The notes under the pieces: model-generated | Database searches by the model: none | Told to the model about the DNA's origin: nothing | Seen by the model: only the letters and a program-made list of their open reading frames with translations | Part shown: positions 7,761 to 16,236 of the stretch, piece after piece | Numbering within the stretch: the first letter of the stretch is position 1 | Layout of the letters: each line of letters starts with the position of its first letter | DNA from: Marinobacter changyiensis | GTDB lineage: Bacteria; Pseudomonadota; Gammaproteobacteria; Pseudomonadales; Oleiphilaceae | Direction of reading: 5' to 3' | Assembly: GCF_009193265.1 (NCBI RefSeq) | Contig: NZ_VZZZ01000004.1 | Span: 124,001 to 188,000, forward strand | Length of the DNA stretch: 64,000 bases | Position numbers and translations under genes: made by a program

Positions 7761-9540
7761 ATGCTCACTGGCCACGGTGATGACGCGTCAGCAGGATCCC
7801 GCTGCACTGGTGGCGACGGACGGCAATCGTAGGCAGGACCGTACTTCGTTCGAGCGCCGGGTACGGCAATGGATGGAGGTCCTGGCTCCCCACCCGGCCC
7901 GGGTTTTCGGGGTTTACCTGGATGACGCCGGTGAATTCGCCGCCCTGGTGATGGCCCTCTGGCAATGTGGCAAGACCCCCCTGCTGGCCGGCGATAATCT
8001 GCCGACCACCGTCGCCCGGCTGGAGGCTCATGTCAGCGCCCTCGTCGGGGACTTCCCCGTGCCCACTCCACTCGAAAAGCTGTCTGAACCAGCTCCGGAG
8101 GCCAGGGTGGCGACTGCGCCATTCACCACTGTGGCAAGGGACCATGCAGCCGTTATTGTCCTAACTTCCGGCAGTTCCGGGGAGCCCCGGCCTGTAACCA
8201 TGCAGCTGGCCCAGCTGGCAGACGAAGTGGCCATACACGAAACCCGGTGGGGTCAGGTTACCGGTCGGGCACTGGTAATCGGTACGGTGACGCACCAGCA
8301 CGTATACGGCCTGATCTGGCGGGTGCTCTGGCCCCTGGCGGGACAGCGCCCCTTCGCCCGCCACCACTCTCACTATCTGGAAGACGTACTGGCTTGGGCC
8401 CATGACTGCCGGAACCTGGTGCTGGTGACTACGCCGAGTCACCTGGGACGTTTGCCTGCCCGGGCGGACTGGGCAGCGGCGAGGGGCGCCTGGCGCATGG
8501 TGGTGTCGTCCACAGCGCCATTGGGTCGGGAAGACAGTCTGGCCGCCGGAGAGCGCTTTGACGTCGGTGTTACCGAGATCTTTGGCAGCTCCGAAACCGG
8601 GGGCATCGCCTGGCGCCAGCAGCAACAGGACCCGGTGTGGCGGACGCTGCCGGGCATTACCGTGGCTGTGTTGGCAGACGACGATGGTGAACCAACCGCT
8701 TCCGGCGCAGGGGAAGGTGCTCTGGTTATTCGTTCACCGCTGCTGGGGCATGAAAGCTGGTTTGCCACCGGCGACCGGGCCCGGGTCGAATCCGGCGAGC
8801 GGTTTAGCTTGCTGGGCCGAGTGGATCGGATTGCCAAGATTGAAGGCAAGCGGGTTTCGCTCACCGCCATGGAGCAGTGCCTGCAGCATCACGAGTGGAT
8901 CCGTGAAGCCCGGGTAGTGGTGCTGGGCGGTCACCGCACCCGCTGCGCGGTGGTGGCTACCCTGACTCATCCGGGCATTGATGCGCTGGATAAGGCCGGG
9001 CGCCGTGCTTTCAGTCGGGACTTGCGGGTGCGACTGGCGACGAGTTTCGAGACGCCGGTATTGCCCCGCCACTGGCGGTTCCCCGACGAATTACCCTGTA
9101 ACACCCAGGGCAAGGTGCCCCAGCCACTGCTGGTCGCCCTGTTTGCCACAGACAACACTGACCGCTCCGGCCCTTGCCTGCCAGAGGTCCTCGAGGCTCA
9201 ATCCGGAGGCCTTGAGGCAACCCTCAGAATCCATGTTCAGCCGGAGCTGGTGTATTTTGAGGGGCACTTTCCCGAAGTCCGGGTGTTGCCGGGGGTGGTT
9301 CAGGTCCATTGGGCGGAACACTTCGCCAGGTCGTTGCTGGGTGAGGTGGTGCCCTCCAGAGAGCGCTTCCTGCGGATGGAAGTGGTCAAGTTCCAGCAGG
9401 TGATCCAGCCGGGTCAGCAGGTGACCGTGCACCTGTCGCTGGATCCGGACAGGGGCCGGCTGGCTTTCCGGTTCCATGACGGCGACGCCGGGTTTTCCTC
9501 GGGGCGACTGCTGTTTGCCGCTGAAGGAAGCCACTCATGA
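7753..9540 (+). CDS. AMP-dependent acyl/aryl-ACP ligase fused to a FabA/FabZ-like dehydratase domain (ApeH-ApeI fusion)
   Basis: A 595-residue two-domain protein. Residues about 1 to 450 are an ANL adenylation domain: the phosphate-binding loop VLTSGSSGEPRPV, the FGSSETGG motif, WFATGDRARV with the ribose-binding Asp, and LGRVDRIAKIEGKRVS with a lysine-rich hinge. The last 110 or so residues form a hotdog domain with EGHFPEVRVLPGVVQVHWAE, whose GHF histidine is the FabA/FabZ-type dehydratase residue. The ligase likely activates an aromatic acid starter for loading onto an ACP. The start is the ATG at 7753, because GGAGG lies seven bases upstream and it overlaps the previous stop; the frame also opens upstream at 7699. 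Confidence 0.9.
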   Translation: MTECSLATVMTRQQDPAALVATDGNRRQDRTSFERRVRQWMEVLAPHPARVFGVYLDDAGEFAALVMALWQCGKTPLLAGDNLPTTVARLEAHVSALVGDFPVPTPLEKLSEPAPEARVATAPFTTVARDHAAVIVLTSGSSGEPRPVTMQLAQLADEVAIHETRWGQVTGRALVIGTVTHQHVYGLIWRVLWPLAGQRPFARHHSHYLEDVLAWAHDCRNLVLVTTPSHLGRLPARADWAAARGAWRMVVSSTAPLGREDSLAAGERFDVGVTEIFGSSETGGIAWRQQQQDPVWRTLPGITVAVLADDDGEPTASGAGEGALVIRSPLLGHESWFATGDRARVESGERFSLLGRVDRIAKIEGKRVSLTAMEQCLQHHEWIREARVVVLGGHRTRCAVVATLTHPGIDALDKAGRRAFSRDLRVRLATSFETPVLPRHWRFPDELPCNTQGKVPQPLLVALFATDNTDRSGPCLPEVLEAQSGGLEATLRIHVQPELVYFEGHFPEVRVLPGVVQVHWAEHFARSLLGEVVPSRERFLRMEVVKFQQVIQPGQQVTVHLSLDPDRGRLAFRFHDGDAGFSSGRLLFAAEGSHS

Positions 9541-10307
9541 CGTTTCGCTGCTGCGGGTTGGTTCCCGTCTACAATCACCCCGATGCCATCGGTGGTGTGG
9601 TCGATGGTGTCCTGGCCGCCGGGCTGCCGGTCATCCTGGTGGACGATGGCTCGGGGCCGGCCTGTCGTGATGTGCTGGTGAAATTGGCCGCCGATGATCC
9701 GCGCATCCATTTGCATCATCTGCCACAAAACCAGGGCAAGGGCAGTGCGGTGAAAGCCGGACTGCGGGCTGCTCACCAACTGGGATACAGTCACGCCCTG
9801 CAGATCGACGCTGACGGCCAGCACGACGCCGGGGCCATACCCCGGCTGCTGGATTTTGGTCGTCGTCATCCCCAGGCCATAATTTCCGGCCGGCCGGAAT
9901 ACGACCACAGTGTTCCCGCGCTTCGCTATTACAGCCGTTATCTGACCCATGTCTGGGTGTGGATCAACACCCTGTCGCTGAAAATTGAGGATTCCATGTG
10001 TGGCTTTCGGGTCTACCCGGTGGCGTCCTGCTGTCGGTTCCTTGAGGGCCGGTTCACCGGTAATTACATGGATTTCGATACGGAGGTGCTGGTGAAGTGG
10101 CAATGGGCCGGAGGTGAGATCCACCAACTGCCTGTGATAGTGCGCTATCCGGTTGACGGGGTGTCTCATTTCCGTGGCTGGGAAGACAACTGGCTGATTA
10201 CTCGCATGCATACCCGGCTGTTTTTCGGCATGCTGGTGCGCCTGCCAGGGCTGCTGGGTCGGCGACGTCGCACCAGTAGCCCGGAAAAGTGGAGGGCTCG
10301 CTCGTGA
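9537..10307 (+). CDS. family 2 glycosyltransferase (N-terminal half of ApeJ-like)
   Basis: A 256-residue GT-A fold glycosyltransferase. It has the N-terminal nucleotide-sugar region VPVYNHPDAIGGVV, the VILVDDGS strand, and the metal-binding QIDADGQHD (DxD type). There is no membrane segment except possibly the basic C-terminus. In some aryl polyene clusters the equivalent protein is a fusion with an LpxL-like acyltransferase; here the two activities are encoded by adjacent overlapping genes. It probably modifies the lipid-like anchor or the polyene. Confidence 0.88.
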   Translation: MTFRCCGLVPVYNHPDAIGGVVDGVLAAGLPVILVDDGSGPACRDVLVKLAADDPRIHLHHLPQNQGKGSAVKAGLRAAHQLGYSHALQIDADGQHDAGAIPRLLDFGRRHPQAIISGRPEYDHSVPALRYYSRYLTHVWVWINTLSLKIEDSMCGFRVYPVASCCRFLEGRFTGNYMDFDTEVLVKWQWAGGEIHQLPVIVRYPVDGVSHFRGWEDNWLITRMHTRLFFGMLVRLPGLLGRRRRTSSPEKWRARS

Positions 10308-11245
10308 AGCCACTGCACTGGGCCGCCATTGGCGAGTCGGGGGCCCTGTGGGGGCTCCGGTTCATGTTACAGGTGTATCGCTGGCTGGGACGAATGCCTT
10401 TCAGGGTGTGCCTGTATCCGGTGATCCTCTATTACTTCCTGGTGCACCGGGGCGCCCGACAGGCCTCGCAGCAATACCTGAACCACCTGGACCAGCGGGG
10501 TTTGTTACCGGATGGTCAATCCCTGATGGCACTCAGTTACCGGCATTTCCTCAACTTCGGTGAGAGCATGCTGGACAAGCTGGCGGTATGGCAGGGGGAC
10601 ATTGTTCTCGACGATATCCGCTTTGTCGGTCACCAGGCCTTTGATGAACTGGCGGACAGTGGTCGCGGTGGCCTGTTGATCGGTTCCCACCTGGGTAATC
10701 TCGAAATATGCCGCGCCCTGGCCCAGCGCAATACCGGCATGACGTTCAACGTGCTGATGCATACCGCCCATGCCTCCCGGTTCAATGAAATGTTGCGCCA
10801 GGTCAGTGGCGACAGTCACGTCAACATCCTTCAGGTAAGCGATATCAACCCGGCTACCGCCATCGTATTGAAGCAGAAGCTGGACGCCGGAGAGTTCCTG
10901 GTGATTGCCGGTGACCGCACGCCGGTGTCCGATGAAGGGAACACCAGCGAAGCCTCGTTCCTGGGAGAAACCGCCCGCTTTCCTATTGGCCCCTTTATCC
11001 TGGCCTCGGTTCTGGGCTGCCCGGTGCTGAGCATTTTCTGTCTGCGGCAGGAACAGAGCGGGAAACCCGCTTATGACCTGTGTTTGGAGCCTTTCGCAGA
11101 GCGTATCCATCTGCCCCGGAAAGATCGTCATTCAGCGCTGGAGGGCTATGTCCAGCGCTGGGCAGGATGCCTGGAACGCTACTGTGCCATCGCCCCGCTA
11201 CAGTGGTACAACTTCTACGACTTCTGGGCGCGGCCCGGAAGATAA
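10304..11245 (+). CDS. LpxL/HtrB-like acyltransferase (C-terminal half of ApeJ-like)
   Basis: A 313-residue protein of the lysophospholipid acyltransferase superfamily related to lipid A acyltransferases. A hydrophobic N-terminal segment (VCLYPVILYYFLV) is followed by GSHLGNLEICRA, where His and Glu form the HxxxxE-type catalytic pair of LpxL relatives, and AGDRTPVS further on. The start is taken as GTG at 10304: GGAGGG lies seven bases upstream and the codon overlaps the glycosyltransferase stop as GTGA. An upstream GTG at 10289 is the alternative. Confidence 0.87.
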   Translation: MKPLHWAAIGESGALWGLRFMLQVYRWLGRMPFRVCLYPVILYYFLVHRGARQASQQYLNHLDQRGLLPDGQSLMALSYRHFLNFGESMLDKLAVWQGDIVLDDIRFVGHQAFDELADSGRGGLLIGSHLGNLEICRALAQRNTGMTFNVLMHTAHASRFNEMLRQVSGDSHVNILQVSDINPATAIVLKQKLDAGEFLVIAGDRTPVSDEGNTSEASFLGETARFPIGPFILASVLGCPVLSIFCLRQEQSGKPAYDLCLEPFAERIHLPRKDRHSALEGYVQRWAGCLERYCAIAPLQWYNFYDFWARPGR

Positions 11246-11267
11246 CCTATCCAGATGATGTGACCTG

Positions 11268-12827
11268 ATGATTCTATTCGACCATAGCCCCATTTCCATT
11301 GAAGACGTCAATGCCATCGCCCGTGGTGAAGTGATGGTGATGCTCAGTGACGCCGCCGACTTCCGTGAGCAAATCAGCCGTGGCAGCCGATTTCTCGAGC
11401 AGCTGCTCGAGGAAGACGGTGCCATCTACGGGGTTACCACCGGCTATGGGGACTCCTGCACCACCATGATTCCCGCTGACCTGGTGGCGGAGCTGCCCCA
11501 CCGACTTTACACCTTCCATGGCTGTGGCCTGGGAAATGTCCTGCCGCCGGAACATAGCCGGGCAGTGGTGGCGGCGCGGCTTAACTCCCTGACCATGGGT
11601 TACTCCGGTGTGACCGAGGGGCTGCTTGAGCAGCTCACTCTGTTGCTGCGCAACGATATCCTGCCGGTGATCCCGGAAGAGGGTTCCGTGGGCGCCTCCG
11701 GCGACCTGACGCCGCTGTCCTATGTGGCAGCGGTGCTCTGCGGTGAACGGGAAGTCTATTATCAGGGTGAGCGCCGAAACACCGCCGAGGTGTTCGAGGC
11801 GGAGGGCATCCGGCCATTGCGGCTCAAACCCAAGGAAGGACTTGCCATCATGAACGGCACCGCCGTCATGACCGGGTTGGCCTGTGTCGCCTGGGAGCGG
11901 GCGGAATACCTGTCTCGCCTGGCCACCCGCATCACTGCCATGGCGACACTGGTGCTGGATGGCAATGCTCACCATTTTGACGAAACCCTGTTTTCCGTCA
12001 AACCCCACCCGGGCCAGCAGGCAGTGGCCGCACGGCTGCGGAAAGATCTGCACGCCGGCGAACCACCCCGCAACCCAGACCGGCTCCAGGACCGTTACTC
12101 CCTACGCTGCGCGCCCCACGTGATCGGCGTGCTGGAGGATGCGTTGCCTTGGTTCCGGCAGTTCATCGAGAACGAACTCAACAGTGCCAACGACAATCCT
12201 ATCATCGACGCGGAAGGACGCCACGTTCTCCACGGGGGGCACTTCTATGGTGGTCACATCGCTTTTGCCATGGATTGCCTGAAAACAGCAGTTGCCAATA
12301 TCGCCGATCTGCTGGACCGGCAGCTGGCCCAGATGATGGACGTGAAATTCAATCACGGCCTGCCTGCCAACCTGTCCGGCGCCCAGGGCGAACGCCGAGC
12401 CATCAACCACGGCTTCAAGGCGGTACAGATTGGCGCGTCGGCCTGGACGGCAGAAGCGCTCAAACTCACTATGCCTGCCAGCGTATTTTCACGGTCCACC
12501 GAGTGCCACAACCAGGACAAGGTCAGCATGGGCACCATCGCTGCGCGGGACTGCCTGCGGATACTGCAGCTCACCGAGCAGGTGGCCGCGGCGTCACTGC
12601 TGGCGGTAAGCCAGGGCTTGGAGTTGCGCCTGGCCCAGGGTGATATCACCCACGAAGGCCTGGGTGAGGCATTGCAGTCCATGGTGGCTGCTATTCGCGA
12701 AACCAGCCCTCATCTGCTGGAGGATCGTGCTCTGGAAGGGGACCTGAGAGCACTGATCGACCAGATCCAGAATCGTCACTGGACGTTGTACCCGGACGAA
12801 ACATACCCGGAGGAGACCGCCCCATGA
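11268..12827 (+). CDS. aromatic amino acid ammonia-lyase (HAL/TAL/PAL family)
   Basis: A 519-residue lyase of the MIO-cofactor family, which removes ammonia from histidine, tyrosine or phenylalanine to give an unsaturated acid. The MIO tripeptide is Ala-Ser-Gly at about residues 143 to 145 in VGASGDLTPL. The catalytic Tyr is in IYGVTTGYG (Tyr 54), and NDNPIID, YSLRCAPHV and QDKVSMGT are also present. At the substrate-selectivity position, aligned by eye, the pair is Phe-His (residues 83 and 84, TFHGCG), unlike the His-Leu, Phe-Leu or Ser-His pairs I recall for classical TAL, PAL and HAL. In this setting it most likely supplies a cinnamate- or coumarate-type starter. The stop overlaps the thioesterase start. 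Confidence 0.9.
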   Translation: MILFDHSPISIEDVNAIARGEVMVMLSDAADFREQISRGSRFLEQLLEEDGAIYGVTTGYGDSCTTMIPADLVAELPHRLYTFHGCGLGNVLPPEHSRAVVAARLNSLTMGYSGVTEGLLEQLTLLLRNDILPVIPEEGSVGASGDLTPLSYVAAVLCGEREVYYQGERRNTAEVFEAEGIRPLRLKPKEGLAIMNGTAVMTGLACVAWERAEYLSRLATRITAMATLVLDGNAHHFDETLFSVKPHPGQQAVAARLRKDLHAGEPPRNPDRLQDRYSLRCAPHVIGVLEDALPWFRQFIENELNSANDNPIIDAEGRHVLHGGHFYGGHIAFAMDCLKTAVANIADLLDRQLAQMMDVKFNHGLPANLSGAQGERRAINHGFKAVQIGASAWTAEALKLTMPASVFSRSTECHNQDKVSMGTIAARDCLRILQLTEQVAAASLLAVSQGLELRLAQGDITHEGLGEALQSMVAAIRETSPHLLEDRALEGDLRALIDQIQNRHWTLYPDETYPEETAP

Positions 12828-13243
12828 TCAAGGCCACTGCTCAGGTGAAGGTGCCATTTCACGATATCGACATCATGGAGATCACATGGCACGGGCACTA
12901 CGTGAAGTATTTCGAGATCGCCCGCTGCGAGCTGTTCGAGAAGCTGGAATACAATCACCTGGCGATGCGGGAGTCCGGTTATGCCTGGCCGGTGATCGAC
13001 CTGCATGTACGTTATGCCCGGCCCAGCCGGTTTGACCAGATGCTGGATGTGACCGCCACCCTGAAGGAATGGGAGAACCGTCTGAAGGTGGAATACCTGA
13101 TCGCCGATGCCGAGACGGGAGAGCGACTGACCAGGGGGCACACCATCCAGGTAGCCCTGGACATGCGTACCCGGGAGATGTGTTTCGTATCACCGGACGT
13201 GCTGCTGGATAAAATCCGCAAGGCCGGGGAGGCTCAGGCGTGA
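12824..13243 (+). CDS. hotdog thioesterase (ApeK-like)
   Basis: A 139-residue single hotdog domain of the 4-hydroxybenzoyl-CoA thioesterase class. The N-terminal VPFHDIDIMEITWHGHYVKY includes the Asp of the D-x-(M/D)-xxxWHxxY motif that places the catalytic residue. In aryl polyene pathways this enzyme may release or edit the ACP-bound chain. It overlaps both neighbours by four bases. Confidence 0.88.
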   Translation: MIKATAQVKVPFHDIDIMEITWHGHYVKYFEIARCELFEKLEYNHLAMRESGYAWPVIDLHVRYARPSRFDQMLDVTATLKEWENRLKVEYLIADAETGERLTRGHTIQVALDMRTREMCFVSPDVLLDKIRKAGEAQA

Positions 13244-13842
13244 AAACTCTCCTTCGTTTGCTGTTGATGTTGCTCGTCGTTTCAGCGACACCGGCATGGG
13301 CCGGGGACTCCGCTGCCACCGTCAGTGAAGATCATCCCCTGTTCAATACCATGATGCCAGCGCCAGACGCCCGTCTGGAGGGGTACTTCCGACAGCAGAA
13401 AACACTGGAAGATCTTGGCGCAACCCTCGAATCCGGTGGTGTTTTTTCATTCTCAGTAGAGCAGGGTCTGCACTGGCAGGTGCGTGAGCCGGTGGCCACC
13501 GAGCTGCGCATCACCCGAGAGGAAATCGTCGAGATCCAGGACGGTGAGGAGGTGATGCGCATGGCGACCGAGGACCAGCCCATGACCCGTGTCATCAGCG
13601 AGATTTTCTTCTCCATGTTCACCGGTGACCGGGTCGCGCTGGAAACCTATTTCGAGCTGACTGAAAGTGGGTCGGCGGATCGGTGGACGCTGCAACTCAG
13701 TCCGGTGGATGACACCGTGGCCTCGGTGATGGCGTCCATCGAGTTGCAGGGTGCCGAGACAGTGGAAGAGATGATCCTTCAGGAGACCAATGGGGACAAG
13801 ACCCGGATTCTACTGGAAGACGTGAGACTCTCGCAGCCGTGA
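13240..13842 (+). CDS. LolA-like outer membrane lipoprotein carrier (ApeL-like)
   Basis: A 200-residue periplasmic protein with a cleavable signal peptide (MKTLLRLLLMLLVVSATPAWAG). The mature part has the unclosed beta-barrel pattern of LolA: LEDLGATLESGGVFSFSVEQ, then a run of strands ending in SIELQGAETVEEMILQETNG. It probably carries a lipidated polyene, rather than ordinary lipoproteins, across the periplasm with the exporter encoded next. It overlaps both neighbours by four bases. Confidence 0.88.
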   Translation: MKTLLRLLLMLLVVSATPAWAGDSAATVSEDHPLFNTMMPAPDARLEGYFRQQKTLEDLGATLESGGVFSFSVEQGLHWQVREPVATELRITREEIVEIQDGEEVMRMATEDQPMTRVISEIFFSMFTGDRVALETYFELTESGSADRWTLQLSPVDDTVASVMASIELQGAETVEEMILQETNGDKTRILLEDVRLSQP

Positions 13843-16214
13843 CCGGAGTGGGAGTCCGGCAACGCCTGGTGGCACTGGTATGGCTGGTAGTGCTGGCGGC
13901 CATTATGGCGTGGAGCGCCGACCAATTGCTGTCCGGCCGTACCCTGGATACCAGCGTCCTGGCCCTGTTGCCGGCAGGAAGCCAGGATCCGGTGATGGAG
14001 TTGGCCGCGCAATCCCTGTCAGAGGAAGTGGCTCACCGGGCCCTGTTACTGATCGGGGGTGAACAGGAATATCGCCGGGGGCTTCAGGCGCAGGCCGATA
14101 GGTTCCGGCAGGCGCTGGTGCAGAGTGGTTCCTTCGAGAGTGTTCGCCTCGGGCCCGATCCGGGACTGCTGGAGGCCCTGCGGAACGACTATCGCCCTTA
14201 CCGCTACCAGCTACTGGCGAAGGAAGACCGCCATCTTTTAACAGAAGGCAACGGCGGGGCGCTGATCCGCCGTGTGGTCCGCGAGCTGGTGAACCCTACC
14301 GCTGCCGGTCGGGCCGCGTCCCTGGTTGAGGACCCCCTGAACCTGCTCGGTCACTGGCTGGCATCCCGGGCGACGGGCGCCGGGTTCAGCCAGGACAGCA
14401 AGGGTTTCTACACTGAACAGGCTGACCGCCACTACCGGGTTGTACTGGTGCGCTTTGCCGGCGCCCCCTTTGACGCCACTACCCAGCAGCAGGTGCTGGC
14501 GGCTGTGGAGTCGGCAGAAGCCGGACTGGACCGGTCCACCAGTGTCCATCGATCCGGACTGGTGTTCCATGCCGCAGCCGGTGCCGAGCAGGCCCGCCGG
14601 GAGCTGTCCACCATCGGGCTCGGGTCGCTGACAGCGGTGGTGGTATTGTTGTTGTGGCATTTTCGTTCGGCCTGGTCCCTGGTCCTGCCGGTACTGAGCG
14701 TTGGCGCGGGGTTGTGCGTCGCGGTCGCGGTGAGCCTGTTGATCTTCGGACGCCTCCACGTGGTCACCTTGGCATTCGGGGCCAGCCTGGTAGGGGTTTC
14801 GGTGGACTACGCCATGCACTATCTGTGTGCCCGTCAGGCAATGGGGCGAATTCCGTTACGGCGTATCCTCCCGGGCATTACCCTGGGCCTGGTGTCCAGC
14901 GTGCTGGCTTATGGCGCCCAATGGTTTACCCCGTTCCCGGGGTTGCGGCAGATTGCCGTGTTTTCCGGTTTCGGTCTGATCGGGGCCTGGCTGACAGTGG
15001 TGTTCTGGTTCCCCGTGGCGGGCCTTCGTGGTCTCAAGGATCCCGGGGGGACCACTGTCCGCCCGCTGGGGCGGAGCCTGGAATGGCTCGGCCAGCGGGC
15101 GCGGCCGCTGGTGGCCGGTGGGTTGGTGTTGGCGATGGTGGCGGCCGTGGCAGGGTGGTTCCAGCTGGAGTTCCGCGACCATCTGGGGGATCTGCAGTCA
15201 TCGCCCCGGGCCTTGCTGGATTCGGAACAACTGGTCCAGGTGGCCAGCGGTGGTGCCGGGTCCAGCCGCTTCCTGCTGGTGACCGGTGCCGACGAACAAC
15301 AGGTACTGGAGCGGGAGGAGACCCTGCGCGCGCCATTGGAGAAATGGATTGCGGAAGATCGTCTGGGCTCGTTCCAGGCCATGTCACAGCTGATTCCGTC
15401 CGTGGCCCGGCAGCAGGGAGATTACGATCAGGTCCGGCAGACCTTGCTGCAACCGGATCTGCTGGAGCGGCTGGCCGCGGATCTCGGTCTGCCGGAGTCG
15501 TTGCCGGCCAGGAGTCGGGAACTGCTGGGCGGCCACTCCCCCAACTGGCTGGCGCCCGGGCTTTCGACTTCCGAATCAGCAGGAGTGGGGGGTTATCTGG
15601 CACATCTCTGGTTGGGTGAGCAAGCGGCTGACGGACCGGGGGCTGCCTCGGTGATCGCTCTTGGCGCAGTCTCCGGTCCGGCGATCTACCAGGACATTGA
15701 AACCCTGGCAGAGGCCCACGAAGGCGTGAGTTTTGTCGACCGTGTTGCTGACATATCCGGTCTGCTGGCTCGCTACCGGGTGCAGGTTGGCCTGTGGCTG
15801 GCGGTGGCCTGCGGGCTGGTGGCCCTGATCCTGTTGGGACGTTACCGCAGCCGTTGTTGGCAGGTCCTGTTGCCCCCGGTGATCGCCACCGGCATGACCT
15901 TCGGCTTACTGGCACTGGCGGGGCAGCCACTGACGCTGTTCCATCAGCTAGCCACCCTGCTGATCCTGGGCATTGGCCTGGATATGGGCATTTTCCTGCG
16001 GGAGAGCGACGGCCAGACCCACGCCTGGGAAGCGGTCACCCTGTCGGCACTCACCTCGGTGCTGGCGTTCGGCCTGCTGGCCCTGAGTGATACGCCGGTA
16101 TTGCATCACTTTGGTGTAACGGTACTGCCGGGGCTGCTGTTCTGTTGGCTGATTGTGTTTGTTGTGTCTCCGCCCGGTGCAAGATCCGGGGTGGGTGAAG
16201 TCCATGATGTATAG
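13839..16214 (+). CDS. MMPL-family exporter (ApeM-like)
   Basis: A 791-residue RND/MMPL-type inner-membrane transporter. It has an N-terminal membrane segment (residues about 10 to 30), a periplasmic loop, a first bundle of about five segments (about 255 to 400) that includes GASLVGVSVDYAMHYL, a second loop, and a second bundle (about 650 to 780) containing LGIGLDMGIFLRE. The two Asp-containing segments correspond to the proton-relay helices. It starts at GTG overlapping the LolA-like gene. With the LolA-like and DUF3261 proteins it forms the presumed export route for the pigment. Confidence 0.88.
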   Translation: MTGVGVRQRLVALVWLVVLAAIMAWSADQLLSGRTLDTSVLALLPAGSQDPVMELAAQSLSEEVAHRALLLIGGEQEYRRGLQAQADRFRQALVQSGSFESVRLGPDPGLLEALRNDYRPYRYQLLAKEDRHLLTEGNGGALIRRVVRELVNPTAAGRAASLVEDPLNLLGHWLASRATGAGFSQDSKGFYTEQADRHYRVVLVRFAGAPFDATTQQQVLAAVESAEAGLDRSTSVHRSGLVFHAAAGAEQARRELSTIGLGSLTAVVVLLLWHFRSAWSLVLPVLSVGAGLCVAVAVSLLIFGRLHVVTLAFGASLVGVSVDYAMHYLCARQAMGRIPLRRILPGITLGLVSSVLAYGAQWFTPFPGLRQIAVFSGFGLIGAWLTVVFWFPVAGLRGLKDPGGTTVRPLGRSLEWLGQRARPLVAGGLVLAMVAAVAGWFQLEFRDHLGDLQSSPRALLDSEQLVQVASGGAGSSRFLLVTGADEQQVLEREETLRAPLEKWIAEDRLGSFQAMSQLIPSVARQQGDYDQVRQTLLQPDLLERLAADLGLPESLPARSRELLGGHSPNWLAPGLSTSESAGVGGYLAHLWLGEQAADGPGAASVIALGAVSGPAIYQDIETLAEAHEGVSFVDRVADISGLLARYRVQVGLWLAVACGLVALILLGRYRSRCWQVLLPPVIATGMTFGLLALAGQPLTLFHQLATLLILGIGLDMGIFLRESDGQTHAWEAVTLSALTSVLAFGLLALSDTPVLHHFGVTVLPGLLFCWLIVFVVSPPGARSGVGEVHDV

Positions 16215-16236
16215 GTCTTTAGAGGAGTGCAGTGTC

